Under the pieces are notes generated by a model. It did no database searches. It worked only from the letters and a program-made list of their open reading frames with translations, and was not told the origin of the DNA. Below are positions 53,753-64,000 of a DNA stretch of 64,000 nucleotides, piece after piece. A program made the position numbers and the translations under genes. This stretch comes from Pseudomonas sp. Root562 (GTDB lineage: Bacteria; Pseudomonadota; Gammaproteobacteria; Pseudomonadales; Pseudomonadaceae), in the NCBI RefSeq assembly GCF_001427125.1, contig NZ_LMGK01000004.1, positions 1 through 64,000 on the forward strand. The letters are read 5' to 3'. Position 1 is the first letter of the stretch. The number at the start of each line of letters is the position of its first letter.

Positions 53753-54225
53753 TTCCTGACTCCGGCGATGGCGCCACCAAAACCCTTGGTGCCCTTGATG
53801 TTCTTGCCCATGCGCATGAACGTGCCCACGACATGGGCAATTGGTTGTTCAGGATCGTCCTGATAGGCAAAGCCGCGGGCGAAAATCACGTCGGTGGTGA
53901 CCCGGTAACACTGGGCGAAGCCGTAGACATCTTTATGCGGCTCGGCGGCATGCATGTAATCGATGCGCAGATCGAGGGTCGGACAGACTTCAAACTCGGG
54001 CAGCACACAGAGTGTGGACATACCGCATGCGGTGTCCATCAGCGATGTCAGTGCGCCGCCGTGAATGACGCCTGTCTGTGGGTTTCCAACGATTTGCGGA
54101 CTGTAAGGCAGTACCACCGTAAGCCCCTCGGTACTCGCGCTGTGAACCCGCAAACCGAGTACCTGACAATGTCGAAGCGCCGACAGAAATCGCGTCGCAC
54201 GCTCAAAAACGGGGTTTTCGGCCAT
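53749..54225 (-). CDS. Hotdog-fold thioesterase (PaaI family), first of pair
   Basis: A 158-residue protein from the ATG at 54225 (MAENPVFERATRFLSALRHC). An ATG 8 codons upstream lacks a Shine-Dalgarno. The core TGVIHGGALTSLMDTACGMSTL carries HGG and the active-site Asp, and LDLRIDYMHAAEP is the following strand. It is similar in layout to the gene directly downstream, which it overlaps by ATGA. It is a likely acyl-CoA thioesterase. Confidence 0.85.
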   Translation of the reverse strand: MAENPVFERATRFLSALRHCQVLGLRVHSASTEGLTVVLPYSPQIVGNPQTGVIHGGALTSLMDTACGMSTLCVLPEFEVCPTLDLRIDYMHAAEPHKDVYGFAQCYRVTTDVIFARGFAYQDDPEQPIAHVVGTFMRMGKNIKGTKGFGGAIAGVRK

Positions 54226-54385
54226 TTGATAAATACTCTTGTTTAACATTCGGACAGTGCAGTAACAGTCCGGGTAAAAGTTCCGTTTTAGAACAAACTT
54301 ATATATCTGAACAAAGTGAGGAACTTAACCCTGACGGCTGGGCTCTTAAGGCCAGATAGATATTTTCCATAAGGAGAAACACCCC

Positions 54386-54622
54386 ATGCGTAAGACTTTA
54401 GCTATTGCCTTGATGTTGACCGCTTCCCTCGGTCTCGCTGCCTGCGATAAAAAATCCGAGGACAAAGCTCAAGATGCAGCCAAACATGCTGAGCAAGCTC
54501 AGCAAGACATGAACAAAGCTCAGGATAAAGTGAACGACGCGGCGAAAGAAAACGCCGAAGCCGCCAAAGATCAGGCTGAATCGAACGCAGAAGCTGCTAA
54601 AGAAGCAGCGCCTAAAAACTAA
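54386..54622 (+). CDS. Small Ala/Lys-rich lipoprotein
   Basis: A 78-residue protein. The signal peptide MRKTLAIALMLTASLGLAAC ends in a lipobox with Cys20. The mature part is a continuous charged helix of A, K, E, D, Q and N (heptad-like DKAQDAAKHAEQAQQDMNKA), resembling a small Lpp/OprI-like coiled coil, but without the typical C-terminal Lys-only anchor (it ends APKN). It follows AAGGAG and has its own terminator. The function is unknown; an outer membrane spacer or stress lipoprotein is possible. Confidence 0.8.
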   Translation: MRKTLAIALMLTASLGLAACDKKSEDKAQDAAKHAEQAQQDMNKAQDKVNDAAKENAEAAKDQAESNAEAAKEAAPKN

Positions 54623-54645
54623 ACCGGTTTTTAGCGTCGAAAAAG

Positions 54646-54672
54646 AAAACCCGCCAAGTGCGGGTTTTCTTT
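54646..54672 (+). terminator. Terminator of the small lipoprotein gene
   Basis: The stem AAAACCCGC / GCGGGTTTT has loop CAAGT and is followed by CTTTT. Confidence 0.9.
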
Positions 54673-54698
54673 TGCCTGATTTTTTTGCAATGTCAGCG

Positions 54699-55100
54699 CT
54701 AAAGCAAAATCGTGCGAAAAGTCGGACTAATCATCAACAACAACGAGCAGATTAATCCCACTAGCCAAACCAGACTGCGCTGCCACGCCAAATCCTTCCA
54801 GTAACACACCAAATAGAGAACTCGCGAGATCACGAAGATGATCGCCAACAAGTCGATGAGCCAGCCCGCTGTCTGCGTGGTATGCGCCATCAGCACGCCA
54901 ACCGCGAACAATATGAACGCCTCAAAACTGTTCTGATGTGCCGCTACCGCACGAGCCCCCAACCCCGTGAGTTGCGCTTGCTGTTGGCGCGGCAAGTGGT
55001 TGTCGTAGCCGCCCTGCTCTTTCATGGCCGTGGTCACGGGCATCCGCGCCACATAAATCAGTACGGCACTGATAAACACACACCAGAATGGAATACTCAT
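54699..55100 (-). CDS. MAPEG family membrane protein
   Basis: A 133-residue protein with four hydrophobic segments. It carries the MAPEG pattern RQQQAQLTGLGARAVAAHQNSFEAFILFAVGVLMAH (residues 38-73), with the conserved Arg, Asn and Glu of the glutathione-binding site, and RVLYLVCYWKDL. Family members are eicosanoid/glutathione metabolic enzymes in eukaryotes; bacterial roles are unclear. The ATG at 55100 shares its A with the TGA of the DUF599 gene (TGATG), so the two are coupled. Confidence 0.85.
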   Translation of the reverse strand: MSIPFWCVFISAVLIYVARMPVTTAMKEQGGYDNHLPRQQQAQLTGLGARAVAAHQNSFEAFILFAVGVLMAHTTQTAGWLIDLLAIIFVISRVLYLVCYWKDLAWQRSLVWLVGLICSLLLMISPTFRTILL

Positions 55101-55837
55101 CAAGCAGCCTCTTTATTCACCTCGGGCATTGGTGCCTCTGTAGGGGTATAGACCATCACGTCGAGAACGTCGGAGTGGAACTCGCGGCGATACAACACGA
55201 ACACCACACCAGCACTCATCAGCATGAACAACCACGGGCTGACGAACCAGGCGAGCATGGTCATGCCGAAGTAGTAGGAGCGCAGACCGAAGTTGAACTG
55301 GTTGGCGGCCATTGAGATGACGCGCGCCGCGCGAGCGGCAAAGGCCTTGCGCTCCTGTTCGGACACATGGCGCTCACCGACCATGGGGGCCGAGCCGACC
55401 AGAATGGCTGCGAAGTTGTACTGACGCATGCACCAGCTAAAGGTAAAGAATGCATAGACAAACACCAGCGCCAGACACAGCAACTTGATCTCCGACATGC
55501 CCTGGGAGGCCTGTTGCACCATCGGGATATCCGCCAACAGCGAGACCGCTCGCTCCGATGCGCCGAGCACGGTGAGAATACCCGCCAGGATAATCAACGT
55601 GCTGGAGGCGAAGAACGACGCGTTGCGCTCCAGATTGCCGATCACGCTGGCGTCGGCGATGCGGTTGTCGCGCAGCAGCATGCGGCGCATCCAGTCTTCG
55701 CGATAGAGGTGCAGAACGCTGGCCAGGCACGCCGTGTCACGGCCCTTCCAGGTGGCATAACGTGTGTAACCGCCCCAGCAGATGACAAACCAGATGGCGG
55801 CAAGAATGTGGATCAGGTTGGCGTGAATGAACGACAT
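55100..55837 (-). CDS. DUF599 membrane protein
   Basis: A 245-residue protein from the ATG at 55837. Four or five hydrophobic segments are visible, with the DUF599 blocks WGGYTRYATWKGRDTACLASVLHLYREDWMRRMLLRDNRI and the later FTFSWCMRQYNFAAILVGSAP and SMAANQFNFGLRSYYFGMTML. The function is unknown. In-frame codons upstream of 55837 cross a REP element and are not part of the gene. It is coupled to the MAPEG gene. Confidence 0.85.
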   Translation of the reverse strand: MSFIHANLIHILAAIWFVICWGGYTRYATWKGRDTACLASVLHLYREDWMRRMLLRDNRIADASVIGNLERNASFFASSTLIILAGILTVLGASERAVSLLADIPMVQQASQGMSEIKLLCLALVFVYAFFTFSWCMRQYNFAAILVGSAPMVGERHVSEQERKAFAARAARVISMAANQFNFGLRSYYFGMTMLAWFVSPWLFMLMSAGVVFVLYRREFHSDVLDVMVYTPTEAPMPEVNKEAA

Positions 55838-55870
55838 GCAATTCCCTGTGAGACGGTGGCGACGGTGAAA

Positions 55871-55968
55871 CCTGTAAGAGCGAGGCTTGCCCGCGAAAGC
55901 GATAGACCATTCAACCGATACATCGACTGACATACCGCATTCGCAGGCAAGCCTCGCTCCTGCACAGG
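55871..55968. repeat. REPIN upstream of DUF599 gene
   Basis: TAAGAGCGAGGCTTGCCCGC (55875-55894) is matched by the inverted GCAGGCAAGCCTCGCTCCTG (55943-55962). This is a typical REP pair. Confidence 0.8.
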
Positions 55969-56017
55969 TAGTGCTTCGACGTTAGCTCAGGGAAAAAGAC
56001 ACTGCCTCAAACCCATA

Positions 56018-56052
56018 AAAAATGCCCCGTATCGATTGATACGGGGCATTTC
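56018..56052 (-). terminator. Terminator of brnQ
   Basis: A 13-bp stem (AAATGCCCCGTAT / ATACGGGGCATTT) is followed by a T-run on the minus strand. Confidence 0.9.
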
Positions 56053-56093
56053 TGTTTCTGCCTGTCAGCCCGCTTGTGACGGGTCGGCAATGC

Positions 56094-57407
56094 TTACGCC
56101 AGCGCTTCCTCGCGCTTGCCCAACAGACGGTCGCAAACCACGGCGACCACCAGGGTCATCACCGACGGCACCAGCCAGGCCAGTCCCTGCTCGCTCAGTG
56201 GCAGATGCGCCATTTGACTCGGCATCCAGTCTGCCAGACCAGCACCCTTGAGGGCGTCAATCATGCCGAAGATGAACGACACCAGCATGACCGGGCCGAG
56301 GATACGACCCTGCTCATGCCAGAAATCCTTGCAGAAGCTCAACGCCACCAGAACGATGCACGGCGGGTAGATCGCGGTGAGCACCGGGATCGAGAACGCA
56401 ATCAGCTTGGTCAGGCCCAGGTTGGACACCAGCAGCGAGAAGGCGGCAAGAATGATCACCAGCGTCTTGTAGGACAGCGGCACCACACGACTGAAGTACT
56501 CGGCGCAGGCACAGGTCAGACCGACCGCCGTCACCAGGCACGCCAGGGAGATCAACACTGCAAGGAAGCCACTGCCCAACGAACCGAACGTGTGCTGCAC
56601 GTAGGCGTGCAATACCGCCGCGCCATTGGTCGCGCCGGCGGCTACTTCGTGGCTACCCGAACCGAGGCGGAACAGGCTGACGTAAACCAGTGCCAGACCT
56701 ACACCGGCAATCAGCCCGGCGATGATCGCGTAACGAGTGATCAGCGCTGGCGATTCGACACCGCGGGAGCGGATCGCATTGACGATGACGATACCGAATA
56801 CCAGGGCACCCAAGGTATCCATGGTCAGGTAACCATTGATGAAGCCTTGGGAGAACGGTGCTGCAACGTATTCAGGGGTTGCGTGCCCGATGTCACCGGC
56901 TGGCAAGGCGAACGCGGCAATGCCCAGCACGGCTAGGGCGATGATTTTCAGCGGCGCAAGGAAGCGCCCAACAGTGTCGAGCAAACGCCCCGGATACAGC
57001 GAGATGAAGAACACCAGCAGAAAGTACACCGAGCTGTAGAGGAACAGCGCCAACGGACTCTCACCGGTCAATGGCGCCAGGCCCACTTCGAAAGAAACGG
57101 TGGCCGTACGCGGCGTCGCGAACAACGGACCGACCGCGAGGTAGCAAGCCGCTGCCAGCAGACCACCGGCGACTTTACCGATCGGGCTGCTCAGCGCGTC
57201 CATCGCGCCGCCCACCTTGGCCAGCGCCACAACCGTGATCACCGGCAGGCCGACCGCCGTGACCAGAAAGCCCAGCGCCGCCATCCAGACATGAGGTCCG
57301 GACTGCAAGCCGACGATAGGCGGGAAGATGATGTTGCCAGCCCCGACGAACAGGGCAAACGTCATAAAACCAAGTGCCAGGATGTCCTGGCCTTTCAACA
57401 CTTTCAT
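56094..57407 (-). CDS. brnQ: Branched-chain amino acid transporter BrnQ
   Basis: A 437-residue protein with twelve membrane helices. It begins [37 protein letters not shown], the LIVCS family opening that forms part of the sodium and substrate site. Later motifs: [52 protein letters not shown] and [12 protein letters not shown]. It imports Leu, Ile and Val with sodium. No strong Shine-Dalgarno is seen. The gene is monocistronic and ends at a strong terminator. Confidence 0.93.
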   Translation of the reverse strand: MKVLKGQDILALGFMTFALFVGAGNIIFPPIVGLQSGPHVWMAALGFLVTAVGLPVITVVALAKVGGAMDALSSPIGKVAGGLLAAACYLAVGPLFATPRTATVSFEVGLAPLTGESPLALFLYSSVYFLLVFFISLYPGRLLDTVGRFLAPLKIIALAVLGIAAFALPAGDIGHATPEYVAAPFSQGFINGYLTMDTLGALVFGIVIVNAIRSRGVESPALITRYAIIAGLIAGVGLALVYVSLFRLGSGSHEVAAGATNGAAVLHAYVQHTFGSLGSGFLAVLISLACLVTAVGLTCACAEYFSRVVPLSYKTLVIILAAFSLLVSNLGLTKLIAFSIPVLTAIYPPCIVLVALSFCKDFWHEQGRILGPVMLVSFIFGMIDALKGAGLADWMPSQMAHLPLSEQGLAWLVPSVMTLVVAVVCDRLLGKREEALA

Positions 57408-57647
57408 TAAGGAAATACCACACTACTGAATCGGAATTTAGAGATGGATTTCCCTATGGGTGAGGGAAATGCTGTCAGTCCGTATAAGACCGACCCTTTT
57501 AGCGCGTTGCTGCCTTGTGGGCCGCGGACGCAAAAATGGCGCGTAGCCTAACGAATTTGGCTGAAAAACGCACTGATAGAGGGCGAACATTCCGATACGC
57601 GACACTTCAATGTCGCGTTTACATATCTAAATTTCACAACCGATCTC
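57408..57647. other. brnQ upstream region
   Basis: Without genes. A hairpin CGCGACA-cttcaa-TGTCGCG lies at 57598-57617. No other clear site is seen apart from the REPIN that begins at 57648. Confidence 0.4.
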
Positions 57648-57782
57648 TGTGGCGAGGGAGATTGCTCCCGCTCGGCTGCAAAGCAGACGCAAGAGGCAGG
57701 CAATAAGGTGGGTCTGGAACAATGATATTTGCAGGTTTAGGGGCCGCTTCGCGGCCCAGCGGGAGCAAGCTCCCTCGCCACA
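57648..57782. repeat. REPIN between brnQ and sucD
   Basis: TGTGGCGAGGGAGATTGCTC (57648-57667) faces the inverted GAGCAAGCTCCCTCGCCACA (57763-57782). An inner GGCCGC-TTC-GCGGCC hairpin is also present. Confidence 0.85.
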
Positions 57783-57815
57783 AAAGGCCTGCGAATATCT
57801 TTAATCCCGGAAACG

Positions 57816-57843
57816 ACAAAGGCCACCCGAAGGTGGCCTTTGT
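57816..57843 (-). terminator. Terminator of the sucABCD operon
   Basis: The stem ACAAAGGCCACC / GGTGGCCTTTGT lies 28 bp after the sucD stop, with T-rich ends in both directions. Confidence 0.85.
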
Positions 57844-57871
57844 TTGGTAAAGCGTCAGCTAAGCGCGAGGC

Positions 57872-58753
57872 TTACTTGACAGCCCAACCAGTCAGCTCGG
57901 CCAGAGCCTTGCCGATGTCTGCCAGCGAACGCACGGTTTTAACGCCTGCGTCTTGCAGCGCAGCGAATTTCTCGTCTGCAGTGCCTTTGCCGCCAGAGAT
58001 GATTGCGCCAGCATGGCCCATGCGCTTGCCCGGAGGAGCAGTCACACCAGCGATGTAGGAAACAACCGGCTTGGTCACGTGTGCCTTGATGTAGGCAGCC
58101 GCTTCTTCTTCAGCCGAACCGCCGATCTCACCGATCATCACGATCGCTTCGGTCTTCGGGTCTTCCTGGAACAGCTTCAGGATGTCGATGAAGTTCGAAC
58201 CCGGGATCGGGTCACCACCGATGCCGACGCAAGTCGACTGACCGAAACCGGCGTCAGTAGTCTGCTTCACAGCTTCGTAGGTCAGGGTGCCGGAACGCGA
58301 AACGATACCGACCTTGCCTGGCAAGTGAATGTGACCTGGCATGATGCCGATCTTGCATTCGCCTGGGGTGATCACGCCTGGGCAGTTAGGGCCGATCAGG
58401 ACTACGCCCAGCTCGTCGCACTTAACTTTAGCGTCCAGCATGTCCAGGGTAGGAATGCCTTCGGTGATGCACACGATCAGCTTGATGCCGCCGAAGGCAG
58501 CTTCCAGGATCGAGTCTTTGCAGAAAGGAGCCGGAACGTAGATCACGCTGGCGGTGGCGCCAGTGGCAGCTACAGCGTCTTTCACGGTGTTGAACACTGG
58601 CAGACCCAGGTGCTCGGTGCCGCCTTTGCCTGGAGTTACACCACCAACCATCTTGGTGCCGTACTCGATGGCTTGCTGGGTGTGGAAACTACCTTGCGAA
58701 CCGGTAATACCCTGGCAGATAACTTTGGTGTCTTTATTGATCAGGACGCTCAT
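57872..58753 (-). CDS. sucD: Succinyl-CoA synthetase alpha subunit
   Basis: A 293-residue protein with the Rossmann CoA-binding half ([37 protein letters not shown]) and the phosphohistidine site [20 protein letters not shown]. It works with SucC to make ATP or GTP from succinyl-CoA in the TCA cycle. The start overlaps the sucC stop by one base (TAATG). Confidence 0.98.
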   Translation of the reverse strand: MSVLINKDTKVICQGITGSQGSFHTQQAIEYGTKMVGGVTPGKGGTEHLGLPVFNTVKDAVAATGATASVIYVPAPFCKDSILEAAFGGIKLIVCITEGIPTLDMLDAKVKCDELGVVLIGPNCPGVITPGECKIGIMPGHIHLPGKVGIVSRSGTLTYEAVKQTTDAGFGQSTCVGIGGDPIPGSNFIDILKLFQEDPKTEAIVMIGEIGGSAEEEAAAYIKAHVTKPVVSYIAGVTAPPGKRMGHAGAIISGGKGTADEKFAALQDAGVKTVRSLADIGKALAELTGWAVK

Positions 58754-59919
58754 TATTTGCCCTCCGCAGCTTTGACAACTTGTTGAGCAGCGTCGGTCAG
58801 GCTGGTAGCAGCGATGATGTTCAAACCGCTTTCTGCCAGTACTTTAGCGCCCAGCTCAGCGTTGTTGCCTTCAAGGCGAACAACAACCGGGATTTTCACG
58901 CCGACTTCTTTCACTGCACCGATGATGCCTTCGGCAATCATGTCGCAACGAACGATGCCGCCGAAGATGTTGACCAGTACTGCAGCGACGTTAGTGTCGG
59001 ACAGGATGATCTTGAACGCTTCGGTAACGCGTTCTTTGGTAGCACCGCCGCCCACGTCGAGGAAGTTGGCTGGCTTGCCGCCATGCAGGTTGACGATGTC
59101 CATGGTACCCATGGCCAGGCCAGCACCGTTGACCATGCAACCGATGTTGCCTTCCAGCGCTACGTAGTTCAGTTCGAACTTGGCAGCGTGCGCTTCGCGC
59201 GGATCGTCTTGCGACGGATCGTGGAAAGTCTTCAGCTTAGGCTGACGGTACATGGCGTTGGCGTCGATGTTGATCTTGGCGTCCAGGCAGTGCAGATCGC
59301 CGTCAGCCTTGATCACCAGCGGGTTCACTTCCAGCAGGGCCAGGTCGTGATCCTTGAACAGCTTGGCCAGACCTACGAAGATCTTGGCGAACTGAGCAAC
59401 TTGCTTACCTTCCAGACCCAGCTGGAATGCCAGCTCGCGACCCTGGAATGGCTGAGCGCCAACCAGTGGATCGATAGTGGCTTTCAGAATTTTTTCTGGA
59501 GTGTCGTGAGCGATTTTCTCGATGTCCACGCCACCTTCGGTGGAAGCCATGAACACGATACGACGGCTCGAACGGTCAACGACAGCGCCCAGGTACAGCT
59601 CTTTAGCGATATCAGTGCACGATTCAACCAGGATCTTGGTGACTGGCTGACCATTGGCGTCAGTCTGGTAAGTCACCAGACGCTTGCCCAGCCACTGCTG
59701 TGCGAAGGCTTTGGCGTCTTCTTTGCTGCGAACCAGCTTGACGCCGCCCGCTTTACCGCGACCACCGGCGTGGACCTGGGCTTTGACAACCCACTCGCTG
59801 CCGCCGATTTTGTCGCAAGCTTCTGCTGCTGCTTCCGGGGTGTCTACCGCGTAACCGGTGGAAACTGGCAGGCCGTACTCAGCGAACAGCTGCTTACCCT
59901 GATACTCGTGAAGATTCAT
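58753..59919 (-). CDS. sucC: Succinyl-CoA synthetase beta subunit
   Basis: A 388-residue protein from the ATG at 59919 ([20 protein letters not shown]). The ATP-grasp fold includes [18 protein letters not shown] and [21 protein letters not shown]. The C-terminal [16 protein letters not shown] lines the nucleotide/CoA site. It pairs with SucD. A start 16 codons upstream is rejected because conservation starts at MNLHEYQ. Confidence 0.98.
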   Translation of the reverse strand: MNLHEYQGKQLFAEYGLPVSTGYAVDTPEAAAEACDKIGGSEWVVKAQVHAGGRGKAGGVKLVRSKEDAKAFAQQWLGKRLVTYQTDANGQPVTKILVESCTDIAKELYLGAVVDRSSRRIVFMASTEGGVDIEKIAHDTPEKILKATIDPLVGAQPFQGRELAFQLGLEGKQVAQFAKIFVGLAKLFKDHDLALLEVNPLVIKADGDLHCLDAKINIDANAMYRQPKLKTFHDPSQDDPREAHAAKFELNYVALEGNIGCMVNGAGLAMGTMDIVNLHGGKPANFLDVGGGATKERVTEAFKIILSDTNVAAVLVNIFGGIVRCDMIAEGIIGAVKEVGVKIPVVVRLEGNNAELGAKVLAESGLNIIAATSLTDAAQQVVKAAEGK

Positions 59920-59995
59920 GCTTATTACCGTCTTCGTTAGGTACTGCGCATTCGGTGCTGCACTCATTCAAGTGCCGCACCACCTGTGACTGCTG

Positions 59996-60034
59996 CTTGC
60001 ATAGCCTTCCGGATACCCGGTGCAGCTATGCAAG
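59996..60034. other. Inverted repeat in the lpdG-sucC gap
   Basis: CTTGCATAGC (59996-60005) and GCTATGCAAG (60025-60034) form a perfect 10-bp stem with a 19-nt loop in the 197-bp gap. There is no T-run. It may be an RNA-processing or stability hairpin in the operon transcript. Confidence 0.5.
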
Positions 60035-60116
60035 ACTGCGTCCAGCGGATATTCCGCGGTGAGTCTTGCATGCAAGGCTCACGACGGGCCAAACCGCCGT
60101 GGTTTCTTATTATCTC

Positions 60117-61553
<1,437 letters not shown>

Positions 61554-61573
61554 TCAAAAAATCCTCTTTAGCG

Positions 61574-61645
61574 AAAAGCTTCAAGCCGCAAGCTGCAAGC
61601 CAAGCTGCGGGTTTTCCGACAGCTCGAGCTTGCAGCTCATGGCTG
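61574..61645. repeat. Short AGCTTGCAGCT-type repeat between sucB and lpdG
   Basis: AAGCTTCAAGCCGCAAGCTG and the later GAGCTTGCAGCTCATGGCT are inverted copies around a short centre. Similar sequences occur between genes in many pseudomonads. Confidence 0.55.
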
Positions 61646-61651
61646 CTTCTA

Positions 61652-62872
61652 TCAGATATCCAGCAACAGACGAGCCGGATCTTCCAGCAGGTTCTTGATG
61701 GTCACCAGGAAGGTCACAGCTTCTTTGCCATCGATCAGACGGTGATCGTAGGACAGAGCCAGGTACATCATCGGGCGGATAACGACCTGGCCGTTGATGG
61801 CCATTGGGCGCTGGATGATGTTGTGCATGCCCAGGATAGCGGCTTGTGGCGGGTTGACGATCGGAGTCGACATCATCGAACCGAAAGTACCACCGTTGGT
61901 GATGGTGAAAGTACCACCGGTCATTTCGTCCATCGACAGTTTGCCGTCGCGGGCTTTCTTGCCGAAGGTGGCGATGCCGCCTTCGATTTCAGCCAGGCTC
62001 ATCAGTTCGGCGTTGCGCAGAACCGGTACAACCAGGCCGCGATCGCTGGAAACTGCAACGCCGACGTCAGCGTAGCCGTGGTAAACGATGTCGCCGCCAT
62101 CGATCGAAGCGTTGACAGCCGGGAAGCGTTTCAGCGCTTCGGTGGCCGCTTTCACGAAGAACGACATGAAGCCCAAACGCACGCCGTTATGGCTCTTCTC
62201 AAAGAGATCCTTGTACTTCGAACGCAACGCCATGACTTCAGTCATGTCGACTTCGTTGAAAGTGGTCAGCATCGCCATGTTCGACTGAGCTTCAACCAGA
62301 CGCTTGGCCACGGTGGCACGAACGCGGGTCATCGGCACGCGCTTCTCGATGCGGTCGCCAGCGGCGAACACAGGAGCGGCAGCCGAAGGAGCAGCAGCCT
62401 TGGCAGGCGCGGCAGCCGGAGCGGCTTTCTTGGCAGCAACAGCTGCAACCACGTCTTCCTTGGTCACACGACCGCCTTTGCCAGTACCGGCAACGGAAGC
62501 GATGTTGATGCCGTTTTCTTCAGCCAGCTTGCGAGCAGCAGGAGCAGCGACTGGATCGTCTTCGCCTTCGGCAGCTGGAGCAGCGGCTTGTGCGGCGGCC
62601 GGAGCAGCAGCGGCAGCCGGGGCAGCAGCAGCGCCGCCCGCCTCGATGGAGCCCAGGACTTCGTCGGACAGAACGGTGTCGCCTTCGTTCTTGACGATAG
62701 CGCCCAGTACGCCGTCAGCAGTGGCCAACACTTCCAGCACAACCTTGTCGGTTTCGATGTCGACGATCAGGTCGTCACGCTTTACAGCGTCGCCCGGTTG
62801 TTTGTGCCAGGTGGCAACGGTGCCATCGGCAACCGATTCCGGGAAAGTGGGGGCTTTGATTTCGATAGCCAT
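61652..62872 (-). CDS. sucB: 2-oxoglutarate dehydrogenase E2 (succinyltransferase)
   Basis: A 406-residue protein. The lipoyl domain has the modified Lys43 in [13 protein letters not shown]. An Ala/Pro-rich linker (about residues 80-105) follows, then the E3/E1-binding domain ([30 protein letters not shown], 109-138), a second linker, and the catalytic domain with [12 protein letters not shown] at its end. It transfers the succinyl group to CoA. The start is 42 bp after the sucA stop. Confidence 0.97.
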   Translation of the reverse strand: MAIEIKAPTFPESVADGTVATWHKQPGDAVKRDDLIVDIETDKVVLEVLATADGVLGAIVKNEGDTVLSDEVLGSIEAGGAAAAPAAAAAPAAAQAAAPAAEGEDDPVAAPAARKLAEENGINIASVAGTGKGGRVTKEDVVAAVAAKKAAPAAAPAKAAAPSAAAPVFAAGDRIEKRVPMTRVRATVAKRLVEAQSNMAMLTTFNEVDMTEVMALRSKYKDLFEKSHNGVRLGFMSFFVKAATEALKRFPAVNASIDGGDIVYHGYADVGVAVSSDRGLVVPVLRNAELMSLAEIEGGIATFGKKARDGKLSMDEMTGGTFTITNGGTFGSMMSTPIVNPPQAAILGMHNIIQRPMAINGQVVIRPMMYLALSYDHRLIDGKEAVTFLVTIKNLLEDPARLLLDI

Positions 62873-62914
62873 TATCTGTGGGTCCTTAAATTCGGTTTCA
62901 GGTGCGCGAAGGCG

Positions 62915-64000
62915 TTAAACAGTAAAGGCCGCTTGCAGCAATTGTTCCTGCTGCTCGGCGTGCATCGATGCGTAACCGCATGCCGGTGCAGCAGAAGCCT
63001 CACGGCCCGCGTACTCAAGTACGAGAGACTTGTTGAGATTGCTGATGCTGCGACGCATGTGGTGTTGGCTGCAGTACCACGCACCCTGGTTCATCGGCTC
63101 TTCCTGACACCAAACGGCATGCTTGGCGTTGGTGTAAGGAGCCAGGACTTCTTTCAAGTCATCCTCAGGGAATGGGTACAGCTGCTCGATACGCACGATG
63201 GCGATATCGTCACGGCCTTCGGCACGGCGTTTTTCCAGCAGGTCGTAGTAGACCTTGCCGCTACACAGAACAACGCGCTCGACCTTTTTCGGGTCCAGGG
63301 CATCGATTTCCGGGATAACGGTCTGGAACGAACCTTCGGCCAGATCTTCCAGGGTCGAGATGGCCAGTTTGTGGCGCAGCAGCGACTTCGGAGTCAGGAC
63401 TACCAGCGGCTTGCGCAGCGGGCGGATCACCTGACGGCGCAGCAAGTGGTAGATCTGAGCCGGCGTCGTCGGCATGCACACCTGAATGTTGTGCTCGGCG
63501 CACAACTGCAGGTAACGCTCCAGACGAGCCGAGGAGTGCTCCGGCCCCTGACCTTCATAACCGTGTGGCAGCAGCATGGTCAGGCCGCACAGACGGCCCC
63601 ACTTGTGCTCGCCACTGGTGATGAACTGGTCGATCACGACCTGGGCGCCGTTGGCGAAGTCGCCGAACTGGGCTTCCCAGATAACCAGCGCGTTCGGCGT
63701 GGTGGTCGAATAACCGTATTCGAACGCCAGCACCGCTTCTTCGGACAGGAACGAGTCGTACAGGTCGAAGCGTGGCTGACCGTCGTACAGGTTCTGCAGC
63801 GGGATGTAGGTGCCCGCGTCTTTTTGGTTGTGCAGCACGGCATGACGGTGCGAGAACGTACCGCGGCCGATGTCCTGGCCGGTCATGCGGATCGGGTGAC
63901 CTTCGAACGCCAGGGTCGCGTACGCCATGGTTTCGGCGTAACCCCAGTTGATCGGCAGGCCGCCGGCTTGCATCTTCTGACGGTCTTCGTAGATCTTCGC
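62915..64000 (-). CDS. sucA: 2-oxoglutarate dehydrogenase E1, C-terminal part (cut by right edge)
   Basis: The frame is open from base 64000 to the stop at 62915 (361 codons), so this is the C-terminal third or more of SucA. Seen here are the transketolase-like pyrimidine-binding motifs INWGYAETMAYATLAFEGHPIRMTGQDIGRGTFSHRHAVLH, EAVLAFEYGYSTTTPNALVIWEAQFGDFANGAQVVIDQFITSGEHKW and the C-terminal MNQGAWYCSQHH. It decarboxylates 2-oxoglutarate with thiamine diphosphate. It is first of the sucABlpdGsucCD genes in this window; the 5' end is outside. Confidence 0.96.
   Translation of the reverse strand, partial: AKIYEDRQKMQAGGLPINWGYAETMAYATLAFEGHPIRMTGQDIGRGTFSHRHAVLHNQKDAGTYIPLQNLYDGQPRFDLYDSFLSEEAVLAFEYGYSTTTPNALVIWEAQFGDFANGAQVVIDQFITSGEHKWGRLCGLTMLLPHGYEGQGPEHSSARLERYLQLCAEHNIQVCMPTTPAQIYHLLRRQVIRPLRKPLVVLTPKSLLRHKLAISTLEDLAEGSFQTVIPEIDALDPKKVERVVLCSGKVYYDLLEKRRAEGRDDIAIVRIEQLYPFPEDDLKEVLAPYTNAKHAVWCQEEPMNQGAWYCSQHHMRRSISNLNKSLVLEYAGREASAAPACGYASMHAEQQEQLLQAAFTV

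Overview
The window looks like a chromosomal segment of a fluorescent-group Pseudomonas. The evidence is high GC content, Pseudomonas-style REP/REPIN repeats between genes, an RdgC / FKBP / transporter neighbourhood, a complete aerobic-type cobalamin operon in the order cobO-cobB-bluB-cobD-cobC-cobQ-cobU-cobT-cobC-cobS, and a sucA-sucB-lpdG-sucC-sucD operon. Almost everything is ordinary core genome with intact reading frames. The accessory parts are the left edge (an Rhs toxin N-terminus) and the 4.8-9.2 kb block.

Layout: 1-1.7 kb is the 5' part of an Rhs/polymorphic-toxin gene that runs off the left edge on the minus strand. 1.9-3.0 kb is a three-gene operon with an HTH regulator. 3.1-4.6 kb holds a DUF1232 membrane protein and an FKBP lipoprotein. 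4.8-9.2 kb holds a membrane di-haem cytochrome c, a translationally coupled catalase-like haem protein and a convergent two-repeat protein with DUF4329-like motifs. 9.4-9.9 kb is a duplicated tRNA-Val/tRNA-Asp cluster in which both tRNA-Asp copies lack part of the D-arm. 10-12.5 kb has rdgC, a BASS transporter and a guanidine-II riboswitch in front of sugE. 12.7-17.8 kb has an MFS-acyltransferase fusion, a TDT exporter, and an MFS exporter divergent from a TetR regulator. 17.9-23.3 kb carries a transporter-sensor kinase-receiver hybrid and rmuC. A gene-poor stretch follows at 23.3-24.3 kb, then small conserved proteins, a FadL-type porin and a periplasmic glutathione peroxidase.

27.4-29.2 kb is a MarR-MFS-micropeptide operon with two near-identical palindromic operators. 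29.2-38.6 kb is the cobalamin late-pathway operon under a B12 riboswitch, with most genes overlapping by ATGA. 38.7-46.1 kb has a sugar dehydrogenase-like lipoprotein, an O-methyltransferase, two NlpC/P60 lipoproteins, hda, an AI-2E family permease and a DUF2066 protein. 46.5-48.9 kb is purM-purN plus a DUF3108 protein. 49-57.4 kb has OsmC, pirin, a dienelactone hydrolase, htpG, two hotdog thioesterases, a small lipoprotein, MAPEG and DUF599 membrane proteins and brnQ. 57.9-64 kb is the TCA-cycle 2-oxoglutarate dehydrogenase / succinyl-CoA synthetase operon, with sucA cut by the right edge.

The least expected signals are the two tRNA-Asp copies with nested 7- and 14-nt D-arm deletions, two copies of a roughly 132-bp DnaA-box/AT-rich element 20 kb apart, a 17-bp perfect inverted repeat covering the ribosome binding site of the MFS exporter, and a 15-codon leader ORF coupled to the Rhs gene. 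No phage, CRISPR array, insertion sequence or clearly novel multigene defence system is visible.
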